From Mimachlamys varia (Eukaryota > Mollusca > Bivalvia > Pectinida > Pectinidae): a stretch of DNA of 64,000 nt. The stretch lies in assembly GCA_947623455.1 (NCBI GenBank), contig OX392538.1, positions 5,208,001-5,272,000 of the forward strand, written 5' to 3'. A program made the translations under genes and the position numbers. Under the pieces are notes generated by a model, which made no database searches, was not told where the DNA came from, and saw only the letters and a list, made by a program, of their open reading frames with translations. This document shows, piece after piece, positions 1 through 10,876 of this stretch. Numbering within the stretch: position 1 is the stretch's first letter; every line of letters begins with the position of its first letter.

Positions 1-76
1 TACTTCAAGTATACTTGCAGTTAGCCAGTTTGGTACGGGTTTGTACCGCTCGTTCCATTCGGGACGCTGCAAAGTT

Positions 77-245
77 CGTTCGTTCGTTCGTTCGATACGC
101 GAGATGGAACTTATCGTGCGGTAGCGGCCGGGCCAGCTTATCGGCCGGTAGCGGCCGCCCAGGTTATCGGCCGGTAGCGGACGGCTATGGTTATCGGCCG
201 GTAGCGGCCGGCCAAGGTTATCGGCCGCTAGCGTTCGTTCCGTTC
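77..245. repeat. GC-rich minisatellite (~27-bp unit) beside a (GTTC)n run
   Basis: A GTTC microsatellite (about 77-96) is followed by four imperfect copies of a 26-27-bp unit containing TTATCGGCCGGTAGCGG, at about 138, 164, 191 and 218. The region is far more GC- and CpG-rich than the rest of the window. A 82-codon reading frame (15-263, +) crosses it and would encode repeats of the type GYRPVA, but the frame stays open simply because the unit is 27 bp and has no stop. There is no support for translation. It could be part of a CpG-rich promoter or 5' UTR of an upstream gene, but nothing decides this. Confidence 0.6.
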
Positions 246-263
246 GGGAATCGGCCGTATTAG

Positions 264-804
264 CTGCGTGGGTCCAATAGGTAATTCCGTGCGGCTCGCG
301 TTCGTTCTCCGGTCGTGCAGCGGTAAGCCTCCGTCCGGGAAGCGTTCGTCTTCCGTTCGTCTCAAAAAAAGTGGATACTTAGCCGTAATTCTAGCTGTAG
401 CACATTGTTTCTAAGAGATACATTTTTCACGAAGGTGATGGACTACTATGGAATCCAGCAATACTTAAGACTGTCTAGCATATCATAGGAACATTTTCTT
501 CGGGTATTATTCCAAGCAAATATCGAAGGTTGTGAATTTGACAGCAACATTGTAAAGGATGACTTCGCAAAAGACTGTGCCTTTCTATTAAGAAAGTCAT
601 CTCAGATTTACTTCAGTTGTGGCAATATATGAAGGATACACATGGACATATATTATAGGTGCATAAACATATAATATTATATGTAACAGCCAGAGCTAAA
701 GTTGGAAATCAACAACGACTTTCCACCCAATTAACGTGGAATAAGATTTTTTAATATCCATGTAAATATGTCAGTTTCATAATAACTTCGTTTCATTATT
801 ATAC
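264..804. other. Intergenic or intronic sequence, no gene recognised
   Basis: AT-rich single-copy-looking sequence. No open frame of note and no repeat family I recognise. If the exon at 1741 belongs to a plus-strand gene, this is most simply part of its last intron. Confidence 0.5.
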
Positions 805-1592
805 CCCCCCCGCAACGAAGTTAGGGGGGGTATACTGGAATCAGCTTGTCTGTCCGTCTGTCCGTCCGTCTGTCCGTCCGTCTGTCTGTCCGTCTGTCCG
901 TATCGATTTCAATAAAACTTGGCAGTATTGTTGGGGACCATGTGTAGATGTGCATGCAGAGTTTCGTTTGTCAAAATTTTGGTTGCCATGGTAACCAGGT
1001 CACTATACACAGGTTTCCATAATAACGTGTTGTCCGGACAACTCCTCCTAAACTACTGGATCGATTTCAATAAAACTTGGCAGTATTGTTGGGGACCATG
1101 TGTAGATGTGCATGCAGAGTTTTGTTTGTCAAAATTTTGGTTGCCATGGTAACCAGGTCACTATACACAGGTTTCCATTATAATGTGTTGTCCGGACAAC
1201 TCCTCCTTAACTACTGGATCAATTTCAGTGAAACTTGGCAGTATTGTTGGGGACCATGTATAGATTTGCATACAGGGTTTCGTTTGTCAAAATTTTGGTT
1301 GCCATGGTAATGAGGTGACTATACACAGGTTTCCGTAATAACATGATGTCTGGACAACTTCTTCTAAACTACTGGGTCATTTTCAATGAAACTTCGCAGT
1401 AAGTAATGTTGAGGATTACTATACACAGGTTAAAATTTGTCCGTTCGGCTTTTAAAATTCTGCTGACTGTTGACATTATATAATGCATGTTATATACAAC
1501 TTGTACTACATCATGTTTTTTTCAAAAACATGTCAGACACCTCTAATAAGAGGTAGCGGGGGGGTATTAGTCAGCCATCGGCTTACAGTTCT
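805..1592 (+). mobile_element. Pearl-like non-autonomous element with 158-bp core repeats
   Basis: The left end is a perfect hairpin, ATACCCCCCC paired with GGGGGGGTAT around a 13-base loop (about 802-834). It is followed by a (GTCY)n microsatellite (about 848-900) and then tandem 158-bp core units beginning at 902, 1060 and 1218, with a partial unit at 1376. Each unit holds GTCCGGACAACTCCTCC and ACTTGGCAGTATTGTTGGGG. The right end has a G-run (1558-1564) followed by TCAGCCATCGGCTTACAG. A small hairpin (CATGTTTTT/AAAAACATG) lies at about 1512-1532. The order microsatellite then ~160-bp core repeats is the architecture of bivalve pearl or Helentron-like elements (family knowledge). Two 77-codon frames inside (919-1152, 1077-1310) are repeat artefacts, not genes. 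Confidence 0.7.
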
Positions 1593-1640
1593 AGTTGTTA
1601 CTATTTTTCTATTGTACTCTCAATTATTGAGGAATAAAGA

Positions 1641-1672
<32 letters not shown>

Positions 1673-1675
1673 CGA
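1593..1675 (+). repeat. LINE/SINE-like 3' tail with (GAT)n microsatellite
   Basis: The phrase ATTGAGGAATAAAGA is followed by about ten ATG/GAT triplets (1643-1672). A short AATAAAG signal followed by a simple-repeat tail is typical of non-LTR retroelement 3' ends. It directly follows the pearl-like element. The assignment is tentative because no coding part is present. Confidence 0.35.
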
Positions 1676-1740
1676 GGTAGCTTATACAGGTTTTGTACTG
1701 ATACTGATATAAGTATCTTTATGGACATTTTCTGTTTCAG

Positions 1741-1878
1741 TTAAAAGATATCAGGAGTGACACTGAATCGTCCACTGGTGGGGAGGAGGACAGCTTACCA
1801 AAGGAAACGGAACCCATTGTCAACGGATCCTCCAACTCTGTGAGGAAACGTCAAGTGTCTGAAGACCGGGAATCATAG
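1741..1878 (+). CDS. 3'-terminal coding exon of an unidentified gene
   Basis: A good splice acceptor (pyrimidine-rich TTTTCTGTTTCAG ending at 1740) leads into an open frame that runs to a TAG at 1876-1878. Only phase 0 is open: the other two phases meet stops within seven codons. The 45 encoded residues are acidic and serine-rich (ESSTGGEEDS, then PKETEP, then NGSSNSVRKRQVSEDRES), with no membrane segment. This looks like a flexible, probably cytoplasmic or nuclear, C-terminal tail with a small basic patch (RKRQ). The rest of the gene must lie upstream, outside the window or in undetected exons. I do not recognise the family. Codon choice and composition differ clearly from the AT-rich flanks, which supports real coding sequence. 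Confidence 0.7.
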   Translation, partial: LKDIRSDTESSTGGEEDSLPKETEPIVNGSSNSVRKRQVSEDRES

Positions 1879-2810
1879 AGGCGCGCGGGGCAGGTGCAAG
1901 CAATTGTGTTATGCATATATTACCTATAATTATGCATACAAAATTATTTTGATACAAGCAATAATCTATGTCAGTGTGATGTTCTGTCCTTAGTTTTTAC
2001 TGCATCAGGCTGGTAGTTGAAGATGGTTTATGGTCATGTACAGCTGTTAATTATTATATATGTTTAATACATATTAAATATTTTTTACAATTATAGCGAA
2101 TATGTTAATGTATTACTGGTACTGGAATTTGGTGCATGTGGGTTAGCAATTTGTAAAAAGAAACTTGCTCACAAATGTAAATACGGTTGAACTATGTTTT
2201 CTCACCCGATCGAAAGACCAAAGTGAATTGCCTGGTATCGTACTGTGATGTTTGTCACCAGCACTCCAGTCAACAGTTTCTGATAGCTTTAATACTATGT
2301 GGGTGATTAAAATGGGAAATTAAAGGGTCTTATCCTACTGGGGCTGAGGGATTGGACAAACGAGGGGCAACGTTTAATTGGAGGTATCTCGGACTGATAG
2401 CCATGGGGTTATCGTGTAAAGTATAACAACCTTGTTCTTGGGAACTTAAAGTATCGGCAATAGTTCTTAAAAGAATTTTTTTCTGTGCCTGGTTTGTGTG
2501 TCCATGATAACCATGTGTACAAGATATCTCATAGATCGGTTTACAGATCAATAGAATCTGTCACCCCAATGATGGTGAGATAGGAACACCTTAATCTGAG
2601 GGGGATGTTCTTAAGTTGCCAAACAAATATAAGAGAATTTGTCAAGTGTTTGGCAATTTAAGAATCTTTTCCAAAGGGTTAAGATTCCCCTTTCTCAACT
2701 TGAAGGGGCTAATTGATACTTTTTTCTCTTACACTGTTCACCAAATTTGTATGTTAATGTTATAGATAATATAAACTTTATTTATTTAACAACAATTATG
2801 AAATAAACTA
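1879..2810 (+). other. Putative 3' UTR of the terminal-exon gene
   Basis: AT-rich sequence after the stop codon. The first canonical AATAAA on the plus strand is at 2802-2807, which would give a 3' UTR of about 0.95 kb. The stretch contains a copy of a short palindromic element (2608-2664), so the true poly(A) site could be elsewhere. Confidence 0.4.
2608..2664. repeat. Small palindromic element, copy 1
   Basis: A 17-bp inverted repeat (TTCTTAAGTTGCCAAAC against GTTTGGCAATTTAAGAA, one mismatch) encloses a 23-base spacer. A diverged second copy lies at 57656-57708, with similar flanks (a short G-rich stretch on the left, AAGAATCTT then C/G-rich sequence on the right). Two copies with conserved termini suggest a short MITE-like dispersed repeat. 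Confidence 0.5.
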
Positions 2811-3274
2811 TCCAACTTATATTAATCACTCTTGTTGGCGCGGATGTTAGCACGTTGCATGTAAATTCAGGGTTGACATGACGATGATGGATTGTTGATG
2901 TGACGTCATACCATGGTGATGACTATGGAACACACACCCCAACACAATGGCAGAACAGAATATTTATACACTTGGTAATGCAGAATATCAATTTCAAGCT
3001 GCTATTGCACTATTATGTTGTTGTGTGAAACTTTGGATACAGTGTGGGATTTCCCTGTCTGAGATGTGAGAAAACAATGTTCTACTGTCTACTTACAATA
3101 TTGAAATGTTTACATTCCATTACCACCTTTGCTTCTACAAGAGTTATCTTTCCTTACACTACTGGTTCAGTTGAGAGCAAACTTAACTTGGTATTTAGTG
3201 CACACAGAGTGAACAAGGTAGTGCACCTGAGAATAGGTAATGTGTACCCGGATCAGTGTTAACTATATATATAA
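2811..3274. other. Spacer without recognised genes
   Basis: No repeat family recognised. A 72-codon frame at 3044-3262 (+) has no recognisable domain and is probably chance. Confidence 0.4.
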
Positions 3275-4615
3275 TGCACTATGATGTAAACTCAAGTGCA
3301 CTACATACAATGTGAACTCTAGTGCATACAATGTTAACTCTAGTGCACTACACAAAGTGTGAACTCTAGTGCATACAATGTTAACTCTAGTACACTACAT
3401 ACAGTGTGAACTCTGGTATACTATATACAGTGTGACACTACATATATTGTGAACTCTAGTGTACTGCATACAATGTTAACTCTAGTGCACTACATACAGT
3501 GTGAACTCTAGTGCACTACATACAAAGTTAACTCTAGTGCACTACATAAAGTGTGAGCTCTAGTGCATACAATGTTGACTGAAGTGCACTACATACAGTG
3601 TGAGCTCTGGTACACTACATACAGTGTGACACTACATATAGTGTGAACTCTAGTGCAATACATAAAATGTGAACTCTAGTGCATACAATGCTAACTATAG
3701 TACACTACATACAGTGTGAGCTCTGGTACACTACATACAGTGTGAGCTCTGGTACACTACATACAGTGTGACACTACATATAGTGTGAACTCTAGTGCAT
3801 ACAATGCTAACTATAGTACACTACATACAGTGTGAGCTCTGGTACACTACATACAGTGTGACACTACATACAATGTGAACTCTAGTGCATACAATGCTAA
3901 CTATAGTACACTACATACAGTGTGAGCTCTGGTACACTACATACAGTGTGACACTACATACAATGTGAACTCTAGTGCATACAATGTTAACTATAGTGCA
4001 CTACATACAATGCTGACTCTAGTGCACCACATACAGTGTGAATTCTAGTGAATACAATGCTAGCTCAAGTGCACTACATACAATGTGAACTCTTGTGCAT
4101 ACAATGTTAACTCTAGTGCATACAATGTTAACTCTAGTGCACCACATACAGTGTGAATTCTTGTGAATACAATGTTAACTCAAGTGCACTACATACAATG
4201 TTAACTCTAGTGCACCACATACAGTGTGAATTCTTGTGAATACAATGTTAACTCAAGTGCACTACATACAATGCTAGCTCAAGTGCACTATATACAATGT
4301 TAACTCTAGTGCACTACATACAGTGTGAATTCTAGTGAATACTATGCTAGCTCAAGTGCACTACATACAATGTGAACTCTAGTGCATACAATGTTAACTC
4401 TAGTGCACTACATACAATGTGAACTCTAGTGCAATACATACAGTGTGAACTCTAGTTCATACAATGTTACACAGTGTAACTCTAGTTCACTACATAAGGT
4501 GTGAACTTTAGTGCATACAATGTTAACTCTAGTGTACTATGGTGTGAATTCTAGTGTACTGCGTACAGTGTGAACTCTAGTGCGTACAATGTTGACTGAA
4601 GTGCACTATAATGTT
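3275..4615. repeat. Minisatellite, two-part ~47-bp unit
   Basis: About 1.3 kb of imperfect tandem repeats built from two related half-units: GTGAACTCTAGTGCATACAAT and GTTAACTCTAGTGCACTACA followed by TACAGT. Many units contain the perfect 10-bp palindrome TAGTGCACTA. Unit length varies through loss of half-units, so the array is old and heterogeneous. Non-coding. Confidence 0.9.
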
Positions 4616-6300
4616 TAATCAAGTGTACATATTATATCAATGTTTAAAATTTGTTAAATGTGAATTAATGCAGGTATACAAATTTTAAAGAAAACATATC
4701 AAATCGTTTTAGACTAAATATATCAAGCAAACAGTTTCAAAAATATTTAATAATGTATTCTTCCATTCTTACTTTTGAAATTGCTATCAGTTTATTTACA
4801 ACGTTTCCAGGTCTGTTCTTTGCAAAACTTACATGAGATGCATGTAGTAATGTACTGGACATTTATATCACAAACACCTCTGTACGTTCTCATGTAACAA
4901 TTAAATGTGCAGGAGTGACACTATACATACCACGGTCCAGGTGATCAAAACGGTGTTTAGCTTAATCAGTGATTAAATCAAATTTCAATTCTCCTGTAAC
5001 TTTAAAACCAAAGCATTGGATTAGTTACTGTCGTGGTACCATATATCTAGTACATGTAAAGTGAAATCACAGTCAAAATTGTATGATTGCACCTTGTATA
5101 TTGACAGAATTATTAATTGTTGAACAAAATTGTTAAATAGTGATTAGGCATTCATCTTTTGAACAACTGGGCCCAGACGTTTATACAATGTATCATAGAC
5201 AGCTCTGTTCACAAGGAGTGATTTGTCTGCTTTTTATTGTATTATTGTGAGAAGTGAAAACCATGCTGACCTATGTCAGTTTTGGAGGTCAATTTCTGAG
5301 TCACCAGGCAAGAAGCCTTAACAATTTGAAATTTTATTTATAGACTCAAGATCTTCAGTTTTTCTGAACAATTAGGGGACATAATCTGATCCCCTGTATA
5401 AGATGATAACCCTTCTGTGCTGCATATGAGTTTACAATGTACTTGTTCCATGTTTAATTCCATATATCTATATATACAGTATATATTTTATTCTATTTAT
5501 GTGCCATGATGTTCTATTTTATTATAACATATGAAATAGCTTGCCGTAAATATTTTTTACTACAGTGATGAAAAATAACTTCTTACAGCTTTTAACAATT
5601 TAGCTATATTTTACAATGTAAGTAACTTGCCATAACTTATTTTGATTTGACAGGGAAAAATAGCATTAATTTTAAAATTTGTTATACAATTTTTGTGACT
5701 TGCATGATTGTGTTCTTTGGCCTTTGAGTAGCTTTCCATATTGAACTATTTGTAATACAGCTTGCTATTACAGTGCCGTTTTATGTAACAGAGGGGGCAC
5801 AACAGTCAGGGGGCAGCATGTGCTAGCTAGGGCACTAACTGATCATCTGTGTCAGGTTCATTAAGGTCAATTTAATGAAAATAGTGACGACTTCTCACTT
5901 AATTACTTATAAAATTTCCTGAAGAAATGATGAAGGTTTTGTTTGTATTTTTCTATGGGTAATTTTGTGTTTCATGTAGTACAAATATGATATTCGTACA
6001 TAATTGTTATGAAATATTATTCTTGTAATCTATATATTAGGCCTAAGGGGTAAAATTGTAAGGAAATTAACCTTAGATAATAGAAATGCATGTGCAATGA
6101 GATGAGATAGAATGCTCCAGTGTAATATTGGTTAACCCATGATATTTTGTTATGGTGATGAAACTTGGTTGTAATACATTATTGTCTTTACAGTAAATCA
6201 CTACATTGTATATGGTTGTTTCTGTTAAATATTGTACGATAGTTAGAAGGGGTAATTATACCATATTTAAAAAAAGATTTTTACTGCATTATTAATAAGT
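4616..6300. other. AT-rich spacer
   Basis: No open frames, RNA genes or recognised repeats. Composition is strongly AT-rich, with scattered TA runs (for example 5462-5490). Confidence 0.5.
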
Positions 6301-6302
6301 TA

Positions 6303-6558
6303 CCATTAGATGTAATCTCCGATTCTATAATCTTTAGATGTAATCTCCGATTCTGTAACTGTTAGATGTAATCACTGATTCTACAACAGTTAGATGTAAT
6401 CTCCGATTCTATAATCGTTAGATGTAATCTCCGATTCTATAACCGTTAAATGTAATCTCTGATTCTATAACCGTTAAATGTAATCTCTGATTCTTTAACC
6501 GTTAAATGTAATCTCTGATTCTTTAACCGTTAAATGTAATCTCTGATTCTGTAACAGT
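6303..6558. repeat. 28-bp minisatellite, ~9 copies
   Basis: Nine head-to-tail copies of a 28-bp unit of the form GTTARATGTAATCTCYGATT followed by CTRTAACC. The first half has the unit GTTAGATG/CTCCGATT and the second half GTTAAATG/CTCTGATT, so a sequence variant spread by local duplication. Confidence 0.9.
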
Positions 6559-7884
6559 ACATATGCACAGTGTCATTTTAACATGATGTTTTAATTTAAC
6601 ATATTTATGGTCCTTTATAAGCTGAATTAAAATATTAGTTCCCATAAAACTTATATTAATGGACAAGTTTGATAACCACTATTTATTAACAGTAACTACA
6701 TTTGTAATAGATTTAATACTTCTTTTCACTCCGTTGATGAAACAGTGTCTGCTTAATATTTTGAGTAATTTTTAGGGATTCCACTTCATAGGGAGTTTAA
6801 TTTACTTACTGGAAGTAAGTTGGAATTTCACCTTTATCAAACCAACAGTTGGTCTAGTTGTAGCACTTTATGGAATTACCAAGTATTCTTCACTCAATAC
6901 TCGGACAATTGTATTTGCTATATACTCGGATAACTTTTATTAGCACAGTTATCCAACTATTATTCATGGAGTTATGGCCCTTTTGAGAATTAATGTATTG
7001 AGATAATTTATACATTCCTTCACCTTAAGTTATTTAAGTGCAGCATGTTGTTCTTGATAGCAGTATGTTAGTTCTTATCATTAAAGAATGATATAGAACA
7101 AATCGAGTTAATTATCACAATTCAGTTTCATACATTTACTATGATTTAGATACAATTATGCATCAACAATGTTTCAGTGACATGTGCTGAGGGTACCTGC
7201 TGTATTCTTAATCACCTTCATCTATCATCAAATTATTATTATTTTTGTATATATGTAATTTAATCACTAGCATTGGTATCAATTAAATCAGCTTACCAAC
7301 TAGATTGATAATTGTTATGGAAATTGTTGTTATGGAGATTGATGTATATGGCATCCCAGTCATTTAAATAGCTCAGCTTTTATCTCATCTAAACATTATA
7401 AAATATGTGGCAAATTATGTCGAGACGATATTTATTTGAATTATTTTTATTTGAGAATAATAATGTATTTTTTCAGTTATCAAATTAGACAATCTCATGT
7501 ACAATCTAAATGAGATCTAAGTATATCAGATAAAACGTTGCAGCTCTTTGGAGCTACACTGTTACTGTTAACCAAATTATACTGTAAAGGAACATAAGCA
7601 ATTATTTGTACACTTAATCATGTTTTTATTTTTTTGTGGTGTCATTGTTTTAGAATTTTATTGATAATTATTACCGATTGAGATGTCATATAAATGCCTA
7701 TTTTTTCAGAACAGATTCTTTCCTTAAGTATACATTTTGCTGTTTACTGATTAATTTAGTCCTTATAGAAATATTTAAAAATCCCATGTTAACCTTGAAT
7801 GTTATGCTTTTTTAATTATTTATCTAGGATAGCACACACAGACATGAGGGTAAGTGATTAGTGCCTATATTTAAAAGGTGCCAA
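6559..7884. other. AT-rich spacer
   Basis: No gene recognised. The only item noted is a possible microexon at 7828-7849, described under findings. Confidence 0.5.
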
Positions 7885-8188
7885 AGGGTAGATACTCATG
7901 CTGTAAAGGTAGATAACTCATGTTGTAAAGGGTAGATAACTCATGCTGTAAAAGGTAGATAACTCATGTTGTAAAAGGTAGATAACTCATGTTGTAAAGG
8001 GTAGATAACTCATGTTGTAAAAGGTAGATAACTCATGTTCTAAAAGGTAGGTAACTCATGTTGTACCTTTATTTTATGTAACTCATGTTTTAAAAAGGGT
8101 AGATAACTCATGTTGTAAAGGGTAGATAACTCATGTTGTAAAGGGTAGGTAACTCATGTTGTAAAAAGGGTAAATAACTTATAGTTGT
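7885..8188. repeat. 23-bp minisatellite, ~13 copies
   Basis: Tandem units of the form GGTAGATAACTCATGTTGTA plus three or four A, period 22-24 bp. Units vary in the length of the A and G runs. One degraded unit in the middle (about 8062-8085) splits the array. Confidence 0.9.
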
Positions 8189-8682
8189 CAATGTCGTTTA
8201 CCTCAGTCAGAGCCTATAACAATGCATATGACACTTTTCTAGGAAGATCAAAGCTTTAAACAATCATTTTTTTTACCTTAAGGATGTTTTTTTGAAACAA
8301 CAAATAAAATGGGGGCTTTTAGGTTATCCAGTTGGTCTTTTTTTAGAACTACATGTATGTAACATTTTTTTTTTGCTAGCTGAGTGTTAATGCAGTATTA
8401 ATGCAGCTCTTGCAAGGCTTTGTCAAAGCTTGTCTGCACGGAGTTACAAAATACATGTACTAGGATTGACCTTACTTCATGAACAAACTCCTGTTCAATA
8501 TGTCTAACATGTTTGATTGTGATAACAAATGAGGAGGTTATATGAACAATAACAGTTCATCTACAAGAGTCTTGTCAATGTATTAGTAACTGTAGGCCTG
8601 ACAAGGATTTAAACCAATGAAGATTAACAGTCACTGTAACAAGATGAGCTTTTATGATTACCAGCAGTAATACCAGTGACCC

Positions 8683-8706
8683 GATAGCTCTATTGGTTAG
8701 AGCTGA
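8683..8706 (+). other. tRNA A-box-like motif, possible SINE remnant
   Basis: The stretch containing TAGCTCTATTGGTTAGAGC closely matches the D-arm and A-box of a tRNA (usual form TAGCTCAGTTGGTTAGAGC). No B-box or cloverleaf follows, so this is not a tRNA gene. A decayed tRNA-derived SINE head is the simplest explanation. Confidence 0.35.
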
Positions 8707-9330
8707 AAATTTACATTATGTGAAAAACTGCTGTGAAATTCAGGAGTGGTTTGTCTTCATTTTAGTAGGACAGGATCCTAGCCCACCAAATATAGGTGAT
8801 GTCATATAGCATAAAAGTAAAAATTAATTCCATCGAACCAAAACTGTAAAAAGAAGAATCAAATGTCTGATGCATAATTGGAAGCAATTTATATTTTACA
8901 GAACAAACGTATTCAAATTAATTTTGTTATCATTAAAAAAAATGTTATGTGATGTATATTTATGATTTTTTTGTCTTTTAAAGAAATGATTTTTTTATTG
9001 AAATGTCAAATTCTTTTTATAAATTCTAATTTCAATTGATTTGTTTACTTTAATGGATCTGTTCAATATTTGTCTTTAATTCATATAAAGAATAAAAAAT
9101 TATTATGTTGTGTAAAATTACATTTTTGGTTAGGGATAAATTTAATAAGCTTCAAATGAAGTTTGTTTAGTATTAATATTTTTTTTGTAATTATAAGTTT
9201 AAAAATTCCTAAACATTATTTATTTTTATTAGTACATTTTCTAAAATTTGTATTGTCTTTCCTCTATATATATATAAGGTACTTGAACATCTTTGATATC
9301 GTTGTGAGATAATTGTCTGTACATAACTAT
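8707..9330. other. Very AT-rich spacer
   Basis: Long A/T runs with no coding signal. A TATATATATAT-type microsatellite lies at about 9262-9275. Confidence 0.5.
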
Positions 9331-9331
9331 T

Positions 9332-9703
9332 ATGTATATATACATTTGCCTTAAATGTACATCTTTGCTTATGTTTGAAAAGTTTAAAGTTGTTAGTCAG
9401 ATATTGAACAATAAAGCAATGTTTATATTATATCCTAATCAAGAACCAAAGAAACCTGATGTTGATAAGGTTGTTGTAAGTAATTGTCCTGATATAGGTG
9501 GGATTGGAGTCTATGCTTCTGATATAGGTGGGATTGGAGTCTATGCTTCTGATATAGGTGGGATTGGAGTCTATGCTTCTGATATAGGTGGGATTGGAGT
9601 CTATGTTTCTGATATAGGTGGGATTGGAGTCTATGCTTCTGATATAGGTGGGATTGGAGTCTATGCTTCTGATATAGGTGGGATTGGAGTCTATGCTTCA
9701 TGA
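9332..9703 (+). CDS. Doubtful 123-codon frame ending in seven 10-residue repeats
   Basis: An ATG-initiated frame whose first 53 residues are unremarkable and lysine-rich (…NQEPKKPDVDKVV…) and whose C-terminal 70 residues are seven copies of DIGGIGVYAS (one with V for A). The repeats are a 30-bp minisatellite, which is automatically in frame. The opposite strand is also open through the repeats (about 9435-9716, HRLQSHLYQK repeats), so an open frame alone is weak evidence. A TATA-like run lies about 60 bp upstream. No domain is recognised and there is no splice or ribosome-context support. I list it because nearly identical in-frame units ending in a stop could be a real repetitive peptide. 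Confidence 0.2.
   Translation: MYIYICLKCTSLLMFEKFKVVSQILNNKAMFILYPNQEPKKPDVDKVVVSNCPDIGGIGVYASDIGGIGVYASDIGGIGVYASDIGGIGVYVSDIGGIGVYASDIGGIGVYASDIGGIGVYAS
9491..9700. repeat. 30-bp minisatellite, 7 copies
   Basis: Seven head-to-tail units of GATATAGGTGGGATTGGAGT followed by CTATGCTTCT, starting at 9491, 9521, 9551, 9581, 9611, 9641 and 9671. Only two single-base differences were seen between units (C to T in unit 4, final T to A in unit 7), so the expansion is recent. Confidence 0.95.
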
Positions 9704-9716
9704 TGAAAGTAAGCAA

Positions 9717-10689
9717 CGTGAAGTATTGTTTGTCTTGTGGACAGCTCAGCTAGCTTATAGGGGTCATTGTAAATGTTTTCCTCAAAAGACAACTTAAACA
9801 GCGAATGCGTTTTTAACTGAATTTTACGTATTTCATAAACTTTCTAGAGCTGTACATATATACCAAATGCATGCAAATGTACAATTTCTTGTAATAAATG
9901 TAAAACACGCCACAAGTTTGGTTTCAAATGCTAGATTTGACATTCATTTACTGCTTGAATGACCAAAGTTAGGACTTAGGGAGTTCTATTATTAGGTTAT
10001 GAAGAATCAGGTTATGAAAAATAATTGATGGCTAATGCATGTAAGGATGCTTATAATCATCTGCTGTTTCGTGGGCTTAATTACCTTGGGTTTTCTCAGA
10101 CCGCGATGTACCTGTCAAAATGTCCTTAAGTCTGGTGTTAGCTGGGCCAGAGGAAACTCAGACTTAATCCGACATTCTCTGGGTTTAGGTGATGAGGTGA
10201 TAGAGCTTTGTGATCTTTGATAATCTATTTTTTTTATGTAGGTTAGACCCACTAGAAATCTTCTAATCTACGTAGCTATTTTTTAAGAAGATATTACAGT
10301 TTTGCTTTCTCCAGCTGTGTTTGGGAGAATATTTTCCATATCCAAAGGTCAGACACAGAAAACTTGTTTAAATGTTATTTCTTAACACAAAGTGCGAATT
10401 TTGAAAATGTTTGAGATTTAAAGTTACAATACTTGGTTCCAAATAAAAAAGTTGGTGAAGACCATATGCCTGTTTTATGGTCATTCATGGCTCTATAAGG
10501 AATTCACTTTTGTCTTTGTGTAAAATGAATTTTGTTGGGTTGGATTTTGCTGTGTAGATCTAAAGTGCCTGTTGTTTTGTTGTCAGGACTCGAGTTTTCG
10601 GTGTGAGAAAATTATCTTATTAAGATTTGTTGTAGGTTTGCTTTTTTATACCTGGTAGGTGTCTAATTGAAAGGACGGAAGATGCATAC
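9717..10689. other. Spacer without a supported gene
   Basis: A 61-codon frame at 10035-10220 (+) begins with a hydrophobic stretch (MLIIICCFVGLITLGF) resembling a signal peptide, but nothing else supports it. The rest is AT-rich with no recognised repeats. Confidence 0.4.
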
Positions 10690-10785
10690 CCCTCTGTAAC
10701 ACCTAGTCTTGTTTTACTTGTACTTTTTCAAGGGTTTCTGTTTAAATCTTCCCTTTGTTCATATTTTGACTTGTGATATTGTTTT
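10690..10785 (+). mobile_element. PLE tail fragment (plus orientation)
   Basis: A short diverged copy of the dispersed Penelope-like tail: ACTTGTACTTTTTCAAGGGT followed by TTTGTTCATATTTTG. It matches the tails at 12.7, 16.9, 20.5, 22.9, 50.8, 53.3, 55.7, 56.9 and 63.0 kb. Confidence 0.6.
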
Positions 10786-10876
10786 TCAGCTAGGAATATG
10801 GATTTGGCAAGTGTTTTCAGCTTAGAATATGGATTGGTTATTGTTTTTCAGCTAAGAATATGGATTGGCTAATATT
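10784..10876. repeat. Three copies of a ~31-bp unit
   Basis: TTTTCAGCTAGGAATATGGA recurs three times, about 31 bp apart, with small differences. It is a short local tandem duplication. Confidence 0.7.

Noticed and set aside
919..1310. Two similar 77-codon frames (LLGTMCRCACRV…)
   Set aside because: They are successive 158-bp core units of the pearl-like element, not paralogous genes.
1640..1675. Telomeric or centromeric microsatellite
   Set aside because: It is only a short ATG/GAT run of the kind at non-LTR element tails. No TTAGGG repeats are seen anywhere.
8683..8760. Functional tRNA gene
   Set aside because: Only the D-arm/A-box half is present. There is no anticodon arm, T-arm or acceptor stem.
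9435..9716. Minus-strand frame of HRLQSHLYQK repeats
   Set aside because: Antisense reading of the 30-bp minisatellite. It is open only because the unit is 30 bp without stops.
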